Positions 16,647 through 25,815 are shown, counted from the first letter of the stretch. The stretch is DNA of 64,000 nt from Ga0077555 sp963741565 (GCA_963741565.1 CAVUIK010000011.1:1-64000); one strand, 5' to 3'. Numbers and translations are program-made. Notes: generated from the sequence alone by a model not told the origin.

Positions 16647-17318
16647 TCAGCCGATCTTGATCTTGGTGTCGGACACGAACTCGTATGTGGGGACGTCGAG
16701 ATTTCGCGGTGCGGGACCTTTTCGTATCCGCCCCGACGTATCGTAGTGCGAGCCGTGGCAGGGGCAGAACCAGCCACCGAACTCGCCCTTGGCGTCACTC
16801 ATCGTCTGCCCTTTGGGGATGCAGCCGAGATGTGTGCAGATGCCGACAAGCACCAGCCAGTTGGCCTTGTCTTTCTTGACTCGATTGGCATCCGCTGCCG
16901 GCGCGCGCTCGGGCAATGCCTCGTTACGAGCCGCCTTGTCGATCGACAACTGATTGTCGTCGGCCACCGCCTTGGCGATCTCGTCTTTGGTACGATTCCG
17001 GATGAAGACCGGTTTGCCGCGCCACATGATGGTGATGGCCTGACCTTCCTTTATCGGTGCCAGATCCACTTCGACCGAGGCCAGCGCTTGAGTCGATGCG
17101 TCGGGGTTCATCTGCTGCACCAGCGGCCAGAGTGTCGCTGCCGCTCCGACAGCCGCCCAGCTACCGGCTGCGACCATCAAGAAGTCGCGACGGGTGCCGC
17201 CGTGTCCGTGGCCGTGAGCTCCGGCGTCATGCCCGCGAGCACTGTCATGTCCTGCCGTGGCGACGCCACCGGCAGCATGTGGTGCATGTTCTTTCCCAGA
17301 CGCCAAAGCGGCCTCCAT
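16647..17318 (-). CDS. petA: ubiquinol-cytochrome c reductase Rieske iron-sulfur subunit
   Basis: A 223-residue Rieske protein. The twin-arginine export motif TRRDFL is followed by one anchor helix, then the soluble domain with cluster boxes CTHLGCIP and CPCHGSHYD. An atypical N-terminal extension of about 40 residues precedes the Tat motif and is rich in His, Ala and Gly (for example GHDSARGHDAGAHGHGHGG). ATG 17318 has no clear Shine-Dalgarno, so a later start inside the extension is possible. First gene of petABC; a second Rieske gene lies 254 bases upstream on the same strand. The interval 17319-17572 should hold the petABC promoter, but no convincing -35/-10 pair was found. Confidence 0.95.
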   Translation of the reverse strand: MEAALASGKEHAPHAAGGVATAGHDSARGHDAGAHGHGHGGTRRDFLMVAAGSWAAVGAAATLWPLVQQMNPDASTQALASVEVDLAPIKEGQAITIMWRGKPVFIRNRTKDEIAKAVADDNQLSIDKAARNEALPERAPAADANRVKKDKANWLVLVGICTHLGCIPKGQTMSDAKGEFGGWFCPCHGSHYDTSGRIRKGPAPRNLDVPTYEFVSDTKIKIG

Positions 17319-17572
17319 AAATCCGTATTCGCTCGTCCAACGCTGACACGCGCAGCCGAAAACTGCGCTGAGGAGCGCTGTTTACGCGACGGCCGACGGA
17401 CCAGTCAGCCATCAACTGAATGTATAGATGTGCCCTGCGCTTCCCCAGACAGGACGATTTGACGCGCGACCCTTTTTGCATCCTTTGCCGGAGGGCACAA
17501 GGCACCGTCCTTCCTTCGAACATGGGCAATTTGGCGCATGCCGGGATCAAGTCACCGGCCGGCCCCGGTCCG

Positions 17573-18172
17573 CTAAACAAGGGGTCCGTCTCGCTCCAAC
17601 CGACCGACCTCAAGCAGGGACGACCCAAGGAAATGGTAGGGCGGCACGTCGAGATTCTGCGGTGCAGGGCCCTGCCGGACACGACCTGACGTATCGTATT
17701 GAGAACCATGGCAGGAACAGAACCATCCGCCCCAGTCGCCGCGCTTCTCGCTCATGCGTTGGCCTTGTGGAATGCAGCCAAGATGGGTGCAGACGCCAAC
17801 CACCACCAACCACGCGGGCTGGTCAGGTTTCGTGCGATTGCCATCGGTGGCCCGCGCCGACACCGGCAGTCCGGCCATTCTGGCGACCGGATCGATAAGG
17901 AGCTGCACGTCGCTCGCTCGCGCCTTAGCGATCTCGCTCGGGGTCCGATGGCGAATGAACACGGGTTTGCCCCGCCAAAGAACCGTGATCGACTGCCCTG
18001 GCCGCACGCTCGACACGTCCACCTCGATGGAGGCCAAGGCGCGCGTCGACGCATCCGGATTCATCTGGTCAATCGCGGGCCAAAGTGCTGCCGCCGCACC
18101 CACACTCGCGAATGCCGCCGCAGAAACAGCCAGAAAGTCACGCCGAGTTGAGACACCCGTTCTTGCCGTCAT
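17573..18172 (-). CDS. second Rieske iron-sulfur protein (PetA paralog)
   Basis: A 199-residue Rieske protein that is a clear paralog of the downstream petA: shared TRRDFL Tat motif, anchor helix, WPxxxQMNPDAST, LWRGKPVFIR and EIAKA segments. The cluster ligands are intact (CTHLGCIP and CSCHGSQYD), but box II has Ser instead of Pro and Gln instead of His after GS. It lacks the His-rich N-terminal extension. ATG 18172 has GGGAG upstream. It could be an alternative bc1 subunit for other redox conditions or could serve a different complex. It is not fused to, nor directly abutting, the pet operon (254-base gap). Confidence 0.9.
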   Translation of the reverse strand: MTARTGVSTRRDFLAVSAAAFASVGAAAALWPAIDQMNPDASTRALASIEVDVSSVRPGQSITVLWRGKPVFIRHRTPSEIAKARASDVQLLIDPVARMAGLPVSARATDGNRTKPDQPAWLVVVGVCTHLGCIPQGQRMSEKRGDWGGWFCSCHGSQYDTSGRVRQGPAPQNLDVPPYHFLGSSLLEVGRLERDGPLV

Positions 18173-18333
18173 GCGAAACTCCCATGATCGAGACACGTCG
18201 AATCCCGTAGCGTCCATGTCGGCGCAGGCCGCAAGGCTTGCAAGCCAACCGTACCGAGATGCCACAGCGCCGTCGTGTCACGCGGTTGAAGTGTCAGCTC
18301 AAACAACCCAACGCTCAGGTCACCCAACGCCGC

Positions 18334-18831
18334 ATGCGCATTGCCCTCTACCAACCCGACATACCCCAGAACACCGGCACCATCCTGCGCATGGGTGCCT
18401 GCCTCGGTGTTGCCGTGGACGTCATTGGCCCAACCGGCTTTGACATGACCGACCGGTCGCTGCGTCGCGCAGGGCTGGACTATCTCGATCATGCGGACAT
18501 CACACGGCACGTCTCTTACGCGGCATTCGAGGCGGCTCGCAAAGCTTCGGGTGGCCGCCTTGTCCTGCTGACAACCTCCGGGGATACGGTCTTCACAGTC
18601 TTCCCGTTCACTTCGAGCGATACCTTGCTGCTCGGTCGCGAGAGCGCGGGCGTCCCCGGATCCGTCCACGATGCCGCCGATATCCGCTTGCGGATCCCGA
18701 TGCGGCCGGGGCTGCGCTCCTTCAATATCGCCATGGCCGCTGCCATCGTGCTTGGTGAGGCCCTGCGCCAAACCAACGGCTTCCCCGCATCGTCGTCTGG
18801 ACCGATGCCAACCAAGAATGGTCCCGAATGA
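18334..18831 (+). CDS. trmL: tRNA (cytidine(34)-2'-O)-methyltransferase
   Basis: A 165-residue SPOUT methyltransferase that methylates the wobble ribose of tRNA-Leu isoacceptors using S-adenosylmethionine. The start MRIALYQPDIPQNTGTILRM is diagnostic, as are the knot motifs LLLGRESAGVP and IPMRPGLRSFNIAMAAAIVLGEALRQ. ATG 18334 is chosen because the upstream frame is not conserved. The stop overlaps the start of the next gene (ATGA at 18828), implying translational coupling with the MFS transporter. It is divergent from the second Rieske gene. Confidence 0.95.
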   Translation: MRIALYQPDIPQNTGTILRMGACLGVAVDVIGPTGFDMTDRSLRRAGLDYLDHADITRHVSYAAFEAARKASGGRLVLLTTSGDTVFTVFPFTSSDTLLLGRESAGVPGSVHDAADIRLRIPMRPGLRSFNIAMAAAIVLGEALRQTNGFPASSSGPMPTKNGPE

Positions 18832-20051
18832 CCACGAGCATGCGCCCCGCCGTCACGTTTGTCCTGATCACCGTCGTCCTCGACGTCATCGCACTCGGCC
18901 TCGTCATCCCCGTGCTGCCGAAGCTGGTCGAGCGGATGGCGGGATCGACGCAGCAGGGAGCGCTGATCTTCGGAGTTTTCGGCACCGCCTGGGCACTGAT
19001 GCAGTTTCTGTTCTCGCCGATCCTCGGTGCACTCTCGGATCGTTATGGCCGGCGGCCCGTGCTGCTGCTCTCCAGCATCGGCCTTGGCCTCGATTACATC
19101 TTGATGGCGCTGGCGCCCGATCTGGTCTGGCTCTTCATCGGACGCCTGCTCTCCGGCATTTGCGCAGCCACCTTCTCGACGGCCGGCGCCTACATTGCCG
19201 ATGTCACGCCACCTGAGGATCGCGCCGCCAAGTTCGGATTGATCGGCGCCGCTTTCGGAATCGGATTTGTGCTTGGGCCGGCCATCGGCGGCCTACTCGG
19301 CAGCGCCGACCCGCGACTGCCGTTCTGGGTTGCAGCAGCAGCCAGCCTCGCCAATGCGTTGTACGGCTATTTCGTGCTTCCGGAATCACTGCCGGCCGAC
19401 CGACGCGCCAAATTCACCTGGTCGAAAGCTAGCCCGATGGGGTCGTTGCGCCTGTTGAGTTCGAACGCACCGCTGATCGGCCTCTCCACCACCATGTTCC
19501 TCTACCACCTCGCGCACGCTGTATTTCCGGCCGTCTTCGTCCTGCATGCCGGCTATCGCTTCGGCTGGGGGGAAGCCATGGTCGGTCTCGCGCTCGCCGC
19601 GTTCGGTATCTGCTCCGGCGCAGTTCAAGGCGCCCTGATCAAGCCCGTGGTGGCCCGCGTCGGAGAACGCACCGCCTTGCTCGCCGGCATGGGTTTCGGC
19701 ATCGCGGGCCTGCTCATGATGGGTGTTGCGCCGAACGCGACGGTGTTCTGGATGGCGATGCCGGTGATGGCGCTCTGGGGTTTGATCGGCCCGTCGGCCC
19801 AGGGCCTGATGACGCGACTGGTCCGTCCGAACGAACAGGGCCAATTGCAGGGCGCGGGCTCCAGCCTCATGGGGGTCGCGAGCCTGATCGGGCCAGGTCT
19901 TTTCACCGGCTCGTTCGCGCTTGGCATCGACCCCGCCCGTGGCGCGCTGTTGCCGGGCGCTCCCTACATCGTTGCGGCGGTCCTGCTCGGCGCTGCGTTG
20001 ACCCTCGCGCTGCGCGTTACGTCGTCTGTCGCGCCGAGCGAGCGCCGATAA
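18828..20051 (+). CDS. MFS transporter, TetA/TCR-like drug efflux family
   Basis: A 407-residue, 12-helix major facilitator. The loop 2-3 motif A is GALSDRYGRRPVLL, and helix 5 carries the antiporter-type motif GPAIGGLLG. The N-terminus (ITVVLDVIALGLVIPVLPKLV) is typical of the tetracycline-resistance TCR group, which in chromosomal alphaproteobacterial genes is usually of unknown substrate. It overlaps trmL by four bases. Proton-coupled export of a small hydrophobic compound is the family-level inference; tetracycline resistance should not be assumed. Confidence 0.9.
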   Translation: MTTSMRPAVTFVLITVVLDVIALGLVIPVLPKLVERMAGSTQQGALIFGVFGTAWALMQFLFSPILGALSDRYGRRPVLLLSSIGLGLDYILMALAPDLVWLFIGRLLSGICAATFSTAGAYIADVTPPEDRAAKFGLIGAAFGIGFVLGPAIGGLLGSADPRLPFWVAAAASLANALYGYFVLPESLPADRRAKFTWSKASPMGSLRLLSSNAPLIGLSTTMFLYHLAHAVFPAVFVLHAGYRFGWGEAMVGLALAAFGICSGAVQGALIKPVVARVGERTALLAGMGFGIAGLLMMGVAPNATVFWMAMPVMALWGLIGPSAQGLMTRLVRPNEQGQLQGAGSSLMGVASLIGPGLFTGSFALGIDPARGALLPGAPYIVAAVLLGAALTLALRVTSSVAPSERR

Positions 20052-20107
20052 GGCCGATGCGGCTATAAACGTTGGATTGCCGATTCGTCTGATCGACCGA
20101 GGCCACT

Positions 20108-20998
20108 CTGGAACCACAGTCTCAATCGTCCGCCGACCGCACCGCCCTCGGCATCGGCCTCACCTTGCTGGCAATGCTGGGTTTCGCTGTCATGGACGCC
20201 ATCAGCAAGGTGCTCGGCCAACAGCTGTCCGTCCCGCAGATCCTGTGGGTCCGCTACATCCTCTATACCTTGCTGGCCGTGGCCGTTCTGCACCGGCTCG
20301 GGCTGCGCCGGGTCTTCCACAGCGAACGTCCCCTCCTCCAGCTCGCACGCTCGTTGCTGATCATCATTGAGAACGGCGTTTTCATTTACGCGTTCACACT
20401 GATGCCGCTCGCCGACATGCATGCGATTGCCGCTGCCTCGCCGCTGCTGGTGATCGCGCTTTCGGTTCCGGTGCTCGGCGAGCAGGTGGGATGGCGCCGT
20501 TGGCTGGCGGTTGCTGCGGGTTTCCTCGGCGTGCTCCTCATCGTGCGGCCAGGGTTCCAGACGATCGACTGGCCCATGACAGTCGCGCTGTCGGGCGCCA
20601 TTCTTTGGGGCGTCTATCAGGTCCTCGTGCGCCTGTGCTCACGGACGGATTCAAGCGAGACGACCTGGCTCTGGACCGCTGTGATCGGGCTCATGGCCAC
20701 GTCGCTTGTCGGCCCGGCCACCTGGATCTGGCCCGATACCTGGGGCTGGATCATGCTATTCGCGATCGCGGCGCTTGGAACCGCCTGCCACTGGGCCTTC
20801 ATCAAGGCGTTGAGTGTCGCCGAGGCGAGCGCGCTGCAGCCGTACAGCTATACCCTGTTTTTGTGGGCTGCGATCATCGGCGCGGTGTGGTTCAAGGATA
20901 TCCCCGATGCCTGGACGCTCGCCGGTGCCACTGTCATCATTGCAAGTGGGCTCTACGCGTGGCATCGCGAGCGCGTCAGGGCACGGGAAGCCCGGTGA
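20108..20998 (+). CDS. EamA/DMT family transporter, probable CTG start
   Basis: A ten-helix drug/metabolite transporter made of two EamA halves. The frame is bounded by a TGA at 20090-20092 and contains no ATG, GTG or TTG until TTG 20165, which lies inside the first transmembrane helix. A CTG at 20108 has GAGG five bases upstream and would give 296 residues beginning EPQSQSSADRTALG, a normal DMT length with an intact helix 1. I therefore prefer CTG 20108, with TTG 20165 (277 residues) as the conservative choice. Other landmarks are the helix-2 region VRYILYTLLAV and the second-half PYSYTLFLWAAIIG. Substrate unknown; some relatives carry S-adenosylmethionine or amino acids. Confidence 0.82.
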   Translation: MEPQSQSSADRTALGIGLTLLAMLGFAVMDAISKVLGQQLSVPQILWVRYILYTLLAVAVLHRLGLRRVFHSERPLLQLARSLLIIIENGVFIYAFTLMPLADMHAIAAASPLLVIALSVPVLGEQVGWRRWLAVAAGFLGVLLIVRPGFQTIDWPMTVALSGAILWGVYQVLVRLCSRTDSSETTWLWTAVIGLMATSLVGPATWIWPDTWGWIMLFAIAALGTACHWAFIKALSVAEASALQPYSYTLFLWAAIIGAVWFKDIPDAWTLAGATVIIASGLYAWHRERVRAREAR

Positions 20999-21037
20999 TC
21001 CGAAACCGCCTGATCGCGAAACGAAGGAACGACCGCC

Positions 21038-21658
21038 ATTCCCCTCGATCCACTCAGTGCGTTCCTGGTCACGTGTCTGCTGATCGAGCTGACACCCGGG
21101 CCGAACATGGCCTACCTCGCTGTTTTGAGCGCGATCAGCGGCCGTCGCGCCGGGCTGGCGGCGACCGCCGGCATCGCGCTCGGGCTGCTGATCGTCGGCG
21201 TCATCGCCGCCATGGGCGTCGCCGCCGCGATCAACCAGTCGCGTTTTCTCTACGAGGCACTGCGATGGGCCGGTATCGCCTATCTTCTGTGGCTCGCCTG
21301 GGACGGCTGGCAGGATGCGGAAGAAACCTCGCCGGGGCGAACCACCCCGGAGGCGAACCTCGATGGACAGTTCATTCGAGGACTGATCACCAATCTCCTC
21401 AACCCCAAGGCCGCAGTCTTCTACATTGCCATTCTGCCGCCGTTCATTGTGCCGGATCGGCCGGTTGTTCTCCAAACGATCGGGCTTTCCGTGGTCTATG
21501 TGGCCGTTGCAACAGCCATTCACGCCGGCATCGTGCTGTTGGCAGCGAGCGCCCGGCCTTATCTCGAGGATCCCGCGCTCGGGCGGCGCGTCCGGCGCAT
21601 TTTGTCGCTGGCGCTTGCCGCGATCGCGGTCTGGTTTGCCGTCAGTACGGCGCGGTAG
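21038..21658 (+). CDS. LysE/RhtB family exporter, probable ATT start
   Basis: A six-helix amino-acid/metabolite exporter. The first ATG in frame (21107) falls after the conserved ELTPGPN motif and would remove most of helix 1. Upstream, the frame reads PLDPLSAFLVTCLLIELTPGPN directly after an ATT codon at 21038, which has AAGGAA eleven bases before it. This gives 206 residues, the usual family length. ATT is therefore the likely start, or the base is an error for ATG. The second half has the typical GLITNLLNPKAAVFYIAILP segment. It lies 39 bases after the EamA transporter gene and may be co-transcribed with it. Substrate unknown. Confidence 0.82.
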   Translation: MPLDPLSAFLVTCLLIELTPGPNMAYLAVLSAISGRRAGLAATAGIALGLLIVGVIAAMGVAAAINQSRFLYEALRWAGIAYLLWLAWDGWQDAEETSPGRTTPEANLDGQFIRGLITNLLNPKAAVFYIAILPPFIVPDRPVVLQTIGLSVVYVAVATAIHAGIVLLAASARPYLEDPALGRRVRRILSLALAAIAVWFAVSTAR

Positions 21659-21898
21659 CCCGGCCTCCAACTGTTCCGTAGACTCATCCGGCCGACGGAG
21701 GCGGCCCAATCATGCTCTAACAATTCGCGAAGTAGATCCTTAGACAGTACCATTACAATTTAAACGCGCGTTAAGTTCTCGCATGTACGTTTTGTACGAC
21801 GTGCGTCCAGTGGAGACCCACGTCCGACGTGGACTGCTTGGGCAATCGGAACCTGACCAGCACACTTCGTCTCAAACTCTGGCCGAACAGGTGCATTC

Positions 21899-23248
21899 AT
21901 GCTCCCGAATTGCTCAGTGCGTCTGGTTCGGTCCGTGTCAGCATTTTTCTTGGCGGTCCTGACATCGCTTCCGGTTTGTCACGTCACCAACGCTGTCGCC
22001 GCTCCCGACAATGACAGCTTCGCCGGTGCTCGCGAAATCTCAGGTACCAGCGGCACATCCGCCGCCTCGAACATCGGCGCGACCCGCGAAGCCGGTGAGC
22101 CATACCACTGGCCAACGACGCAAGGCAGCTCTGTCTGGTGGCGATGGACCGCCCCCGCCACCGGCTGGGCTACATTCGCGATGGAGCAGGCGTCACAATG
22201 CAACTTGTGTCTCTATTTCGAGTCCGTTGTGGCGGTCTATACCGGCTCCTCCATCGATGCACTAACCCAGATCATCAGCAATAATGGCCGCGCAAACGGG
22301 CTTGCGCATCGGAGCCGCACATCATTCTACGCCATGACGGGGCAAACCTATTACATCGCTATCGACGCGATCGAACGGCCAGGCACCGACGAATTCGATC
22401 TGGAGTGGTCACTCGACACCTCCGAGGGCAGCACCGGCTTGCTCGCGGCTGTCCTGCCCTATGCACGATCGACGACCCTGGACAGGCCCGCATCTGCGTT
22501 CGCCACCCTGTTGAACACTTCGGACACGCCCGCGATCGGGTGCTCGATCCAGATGCCCGCAGGGCTTTCCGTGTCGTCGCTCGTGCAGTTCCGCGCGGCG
22601 ACCACTACGAACGTCATCGACCCGGCCTTTGCGCTCAACCAGCCGGTCGATATCGCTGCCAACAACAGCCGCAATTTCGTGTTCGCCATCACACCAGCAG
22701 CAGCCTTTTCCGCCGACATCCCTCTGGTTTTCTTCTGCCAGAACCGGGCTCCGGCACCGACACAGGTTGGCTTGAACACATTTGCACTGTCTGCGAGCGC
22801 AACGGCGAAACCAGATCTCCTCACGATCGGAGCAACGCCGTCCGGCGACGGCATCGTTACGATACCAGGTGAAATTGGTACCACCCTCTTCGCCGCGGCA
22901 GCCGTCAACATCGGCGCAGCCGGCAGCATCACGGCAACCGTAGACGACGGCGGCAGGGGTCTTTCGGCCACTGTCCGGCTCTGTCTGTCCGATCCGATCA
23001 CTGCCGCTTGTATCAACCCACCAGCAACCAGCATCAGTTTTTTCTCGACGCTGTACCAAACCTTGACCCTTACGGTGGAGATTACGGCCACTGGCCCCAT
23101 CGCATTCGATCCGGCCAATAACCGACTGTTCCTGCGCTTCAAGTCAACTGACGGCATCACACGCGGCGCGACGTCCGTTGCTGTCCGCACCCATGCGGCG
23201 GACAGCACGGCCGATGCCAAAACGTCGCAAGCCAACGCCGGCCGCTGA
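21899..23248 (+). CDS. secreted protein sharing the C-terminal module of the 7.8-kb propeller protein
   Basis: A 449-residue exported protein of unknown function. The signal peptide runs to about residue 35 (cleavage near NAVAAPD). Residues about 36-175 form a beta-sandwich-like segment (SFAGAREIS, NIGATREAGEPYHW, SSVWWRWTAPATG, VAVYTGSSIDALT, TYYIAIDA). Residues about 181-433 form a second segment from LLAAVLPYARS to DPANNRLFLRFKS. Both segments match residues 327-715 of the protein at 7822-9984, but this protein has no propeller. The 240-base upstream interval (21659-21898) is relatively A/T-rich, with an imperfect palindrome around TAAACGCGCGTTAA (21761-21774) and GTAC-TTTT-GTAC-like repeats, and may be regulatory. 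Confidence 0.8.
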   Translation: MLPNCSVRLVRSVSAFFLAVLTSLPVCHVTNAVAAPDNDSFAGAREISGTSGTSAASNIGATREAGEPYHWPTTQGSSVWWRWTAPATGWATFAMEQASQCNLCLYFESVVAVYTGSSIDALTQIISNNGRANGLAHRSRTSFYAMTGQTYYIAIDAIERPGTDEFDLEWSLDTSEGSTGLLAAVLPYARSTTLDRPASAFATLLNTSDTPAIGCSIQMPAGLSVSSLVQFRAATTTNVIDPAFALNQPVDIAANNSRNFVFAITPAAAFSADIPLVFFCQNRAPAPTQVGLNTFALSASATAKPDLLTIGATPSGDGIVTIPGEIGTTLFAAAAVNIGAAGSITATVDDGGRGLSATVRLCLSDPITAACINPPATSISFFSTLYQTLTLTVEITATGPIAFDPANNRLFLRFKSTDGITRGATSVAVRTHAADSTADAKTSQANAGR

Positions 23249-23429
23249 TTCGGCTTCCGACGAGCAGTACCCAAACGGCTCTCGGGGCTGGCATGCCTGA
23301 CATTCGCAGCGCTGCGCTTTCACTGTGCAATTTCTTCCATTGTATAGAACCTCAGATGCTGTACCCGCGACAAGTGGCGGCCTCCACGCTATAAGCCCGG
23401 CATCTTGCAATTCACTCCGGGCCGATCCA

Positions 23430-25652
23430 ATGAGCGCACCCACCTCCCACAACCAGACGATCACACCCGAGATGGTGGCCGCCCATGGCTTCAAGGGCGA
23501 TGAATACGGCCGCTTACTCGATATCCTCGGCCGCGAACCCTCGTTCCTCGAACTCGGCATCTTCTCGGTCATGTGGTCCGAGCACTGCTCCTATAAGTCG
23601 ACGCGGTTCTGGCTGAAGCAGCTGCCGACCACCGGCCCACAGGTGATCCAGGGGCCCGGTGAGAACGCCGGTATCGTCGATCTCGGAGATGGCGATTGCG
23701 CCGTGTTCAAGATGGAGAGCCACAACCACCCCTCTTTCATCGAGCCCTATCAGGGGGCCGCGACCGGCGTCGGCGGCATCATGCGCGACGTCTTCACGAT
23801 GGGCGCGCGCCCGATCGCCAATCTCAATGCTCTCCGCTTCGGCGATCCATCCCACTCGAAGACGCGTCATCTCGTTTCGGGGGTGGTGCGCGGCATCGGC
23901 GGCTACGGCAATTGCGTGGGCGTCCCGACGGTTGGCGGCGAGACCAACTTCGATCCCGGTTACAACGGCAACATTCTCGTCAACGCCATGTGCGTCGGCC
24001 TCGCCAAGGCAGACAAGATCTTCTATTCGGCCGCCAAGGGTGTGGGATTGCCCGTGGTCTACGTCGGCTCCAAAACCGGGCGCGACGGCATCCACGGCGC
24101 GACGATGGCCTCGGCCGAGTTCGACGACAAGAGCGCCGAGAAGCGCCCGACCGTTCAGGTCGGCGATCCATTCACCGAAAAACTCCTCATCGAAGCCTGC
24201 CTGGAACTTATGGCGACCGACATGGTCATCGCGATCCAAGACATGGGCGCGGCCGGCCTTACCTCCTCGACATCCGAAATGGCCGACAAGGGCGGCGTCG
24301 GCATCGAACTCAATCTCGACCACGTCCCCCAGCGCGAATCCGGCATGACCGCCTACGAGATGATGCTCTCGGAGAGCCAGGAGCGGATGCTCATGATCCT
24401 GAAACCCGGCCGCGAAAACGACGCCGAGGCCATCTTCAAGAAGTGGGGCCTGGATTTTGCGGTCATCGGCATCACCACGGACACTGGCCGCATGATCGTC
24501 AGGCACAAGGGCATCGTCGAGGCCGATCTTCCTGTCGACAAACTCGCGAACTCAGCGCCCCAGTACGAACGGCCGTGGTTGCCGACGCCCGCCGCCAAGA
24601 TCATCCTGCCGGAATGGGTGCCGGCGCCAAACACGGTCCTCGGCGCGCTGAAGACGATGATGGGCACGCATCACCTGTGCTCGCGCCGTTGGATCTGGGA
24701 GCAATACGACCACACCGTCATGGGCGACACCATCCAGCGTCCTGGCGGCGACGCCGCCGTGGTCCGCATCCATGGCACGCACAAAGCGATCGCGGTCGCG
24801 TGCGATGTGACCCCGCGCTATTGCCTCGCCGACCCCGTGATGGGCGCCAAGCAGGCCGTCGTAGAAACCTGGCGCAATCTCACCGCGGTCGGCGCCGATC
24901 CGCTTGCGATCACCGACAACATGAATTTCGGCAACCCCGAGCGTCCCTTGATCATGGGCCAGTTCGTCGGCGCCTGTCAGGGCATGACAGAAGCCTGCAA
25001 CGCCCTCAAGTACCCGATCGTGTCGGGCAACTGCTCGCTCTACAACGAGACCAACGGCATCGGCATCCCGCCTACTCCCGCGATCGGGGGTGTCGGCCTC
25101 ATTCCCGACCTTGACCGCACCGCCGACATCCGGCTGAAGCGCGAGGGCAATCTGCTTCTGCTGATCGGCAACGAACAGGGCCATCTCGGTCAATCCCTCT
25201 ATCAGCTCATCGAAACCGGCAAAAACGAAGGCGCGCCGCCGCCCGTCGACCTCGCCGATGAACTCAAAGCCGGCAATGTCGTTCGTGCACTGATCCGCGA
25301 GGGCAAAGTCACCGCCGTGCACGACGTATCCGACGGCGGCCTCCTCGTCGCCATCGCCGAGATGGCACTCTCGGGTGGGATCGGAGTCGAGCTGTTTCCC
25401 TACGAGGGCAAGCTCCCCGGCCACGCCATCTGGTTCGGCGAGGACCAGGGCCGCTATGTTCTCGCAGCGGCGCCCTCGACGGCCGAAGAAATCGCGGAAC
25501 GCGCCAGATTACTGGGTCTCCCTGCCCGTATCGTTGGCCGCACCGGCGGAGCAGCGCTTGTCCTCAAAGGAGAAGCGCCGCTCCCCCTCGTCGACCTCAA
25601 GGCAACCAACGAAGCCTGGCTGCCGAACTACATGGAAGCCGAGCTGGTGTAG
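23430..25652 (+). CDS. purL: phosphoribosylformylglycinamidine synthase II
   Basis: A 740-residue synthetase subunit for step four of purine synthesis: FGAR plus glutamine-derived ammonia and ATP give FGAM. It is the small PurL form and needs PurS and PurQ, which are not in the window. Markers are MWSEHCSYKSTR near the N-terminus, ATGVGGIMRDVFTMGARPI, the VGGETNFDPGYNGN segment, and GDNMNFGNPERP-like residues (ITDNMNFGNPERP) in the second half. ATG 23430 (MSAPTSHNQTITPEM) is preferred over upstream in-frame codons that are not conserved. The gene stands alone, flanked by a secreted protein and a convergent oxidase gene. Confidence 0.97.
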   Translation: MSAPTSHNQTITPEMVAAHGFKGDEYGRLLDILGREPSFLELGIFSVMWSEHCSYKSTRFWLKQLPTTGPQVIQGPGENAGIVDLGDGDCAVFKMESHNHPSFIEPYQGAATGVGGIMRDVFTMGARPIANLNALRFGDPSHSKTRHLVSGVVRGIGGYGNCVGVPTVGGETNFDPGYNGNILVNAMCVGLAKADKIFYSAAKGVGLPVVYVGSKTGRDGIHGATMASAEFDDKSAEKRPTVQVGDPFTEKLLIEACLELMATDMVIAIQDMGAAGLTSSTSEMADKGGVGIELNLDHVPQRESGMTAYEMMLSESQERMLMILKPGRENDAEAIFKKWGLDFAVIGITTDTGRMIVRHKGIVEADLPVDKLANSAPQYERPWLPTPAAKIILPEWVPAPNTVLGALKTMMGTHHLCSRRWIWEQYDHTVMGDTIQRPGGDAAVVRIHGTHKAIAVACDVTPRYCLADPVMGAKQAVVETWRNLTAVGADPLAITDNMNFGNPERPLIMGQFVGACQGMTEACNALKYPIVSGNCSLYNETNGIGIPPTPAIGGVGLIPDLDRTADIRLKREGNLLLLIGNEQGHLGQSLYQLIETGKNEGAPPPVDLADELKAGNVVRALIREGKVTAVHDVSDGGLLVAIAEMALSGGIGVELFPYEGKLPGHAIWFGEDQGRYVLAAAPSTAEEIAERARLLGLPARIVGRTGGAALVLKGEAPLPLVDLKATNEAWLPNYMEAELV

Positions 25653-25815
25653 CTCCTATCCGCGCATGACCTGCACAAAGATTGACGGCGGCTCCGGTCA
25701 GTTCGCGGCAGCACCGCACCATCACAACAGAGACCGCGCGAGTCTTCGATCTCTCGATCTCTATTTCGCATTTTGGCGCTACGGCATAATTCTACTTGCC
25801 GTGGCGGCAATCGCA

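Noticed and set aside
18828..20051. Annotation as a tetracycline resistance determinant
   Set aside because: Chromosomal TCR-like MFS proteins are common and mostly of unknown substrate. No tetR-type regulator is adjacent.
21761..21774. Imperfect palindrome upstream of the second secreted-protein gene as an operator
   Set aside because: It is short, imperfect, and matches no regulator motif I know. It is mentioned only as context for that gene.
23696..25114. A 472-codon open frame inside purL in another frame
   Set aside because: Arg/His/Gly-rich translation typical of an out-of-frame reading of a high-G+C gene; purL is unambiguous.
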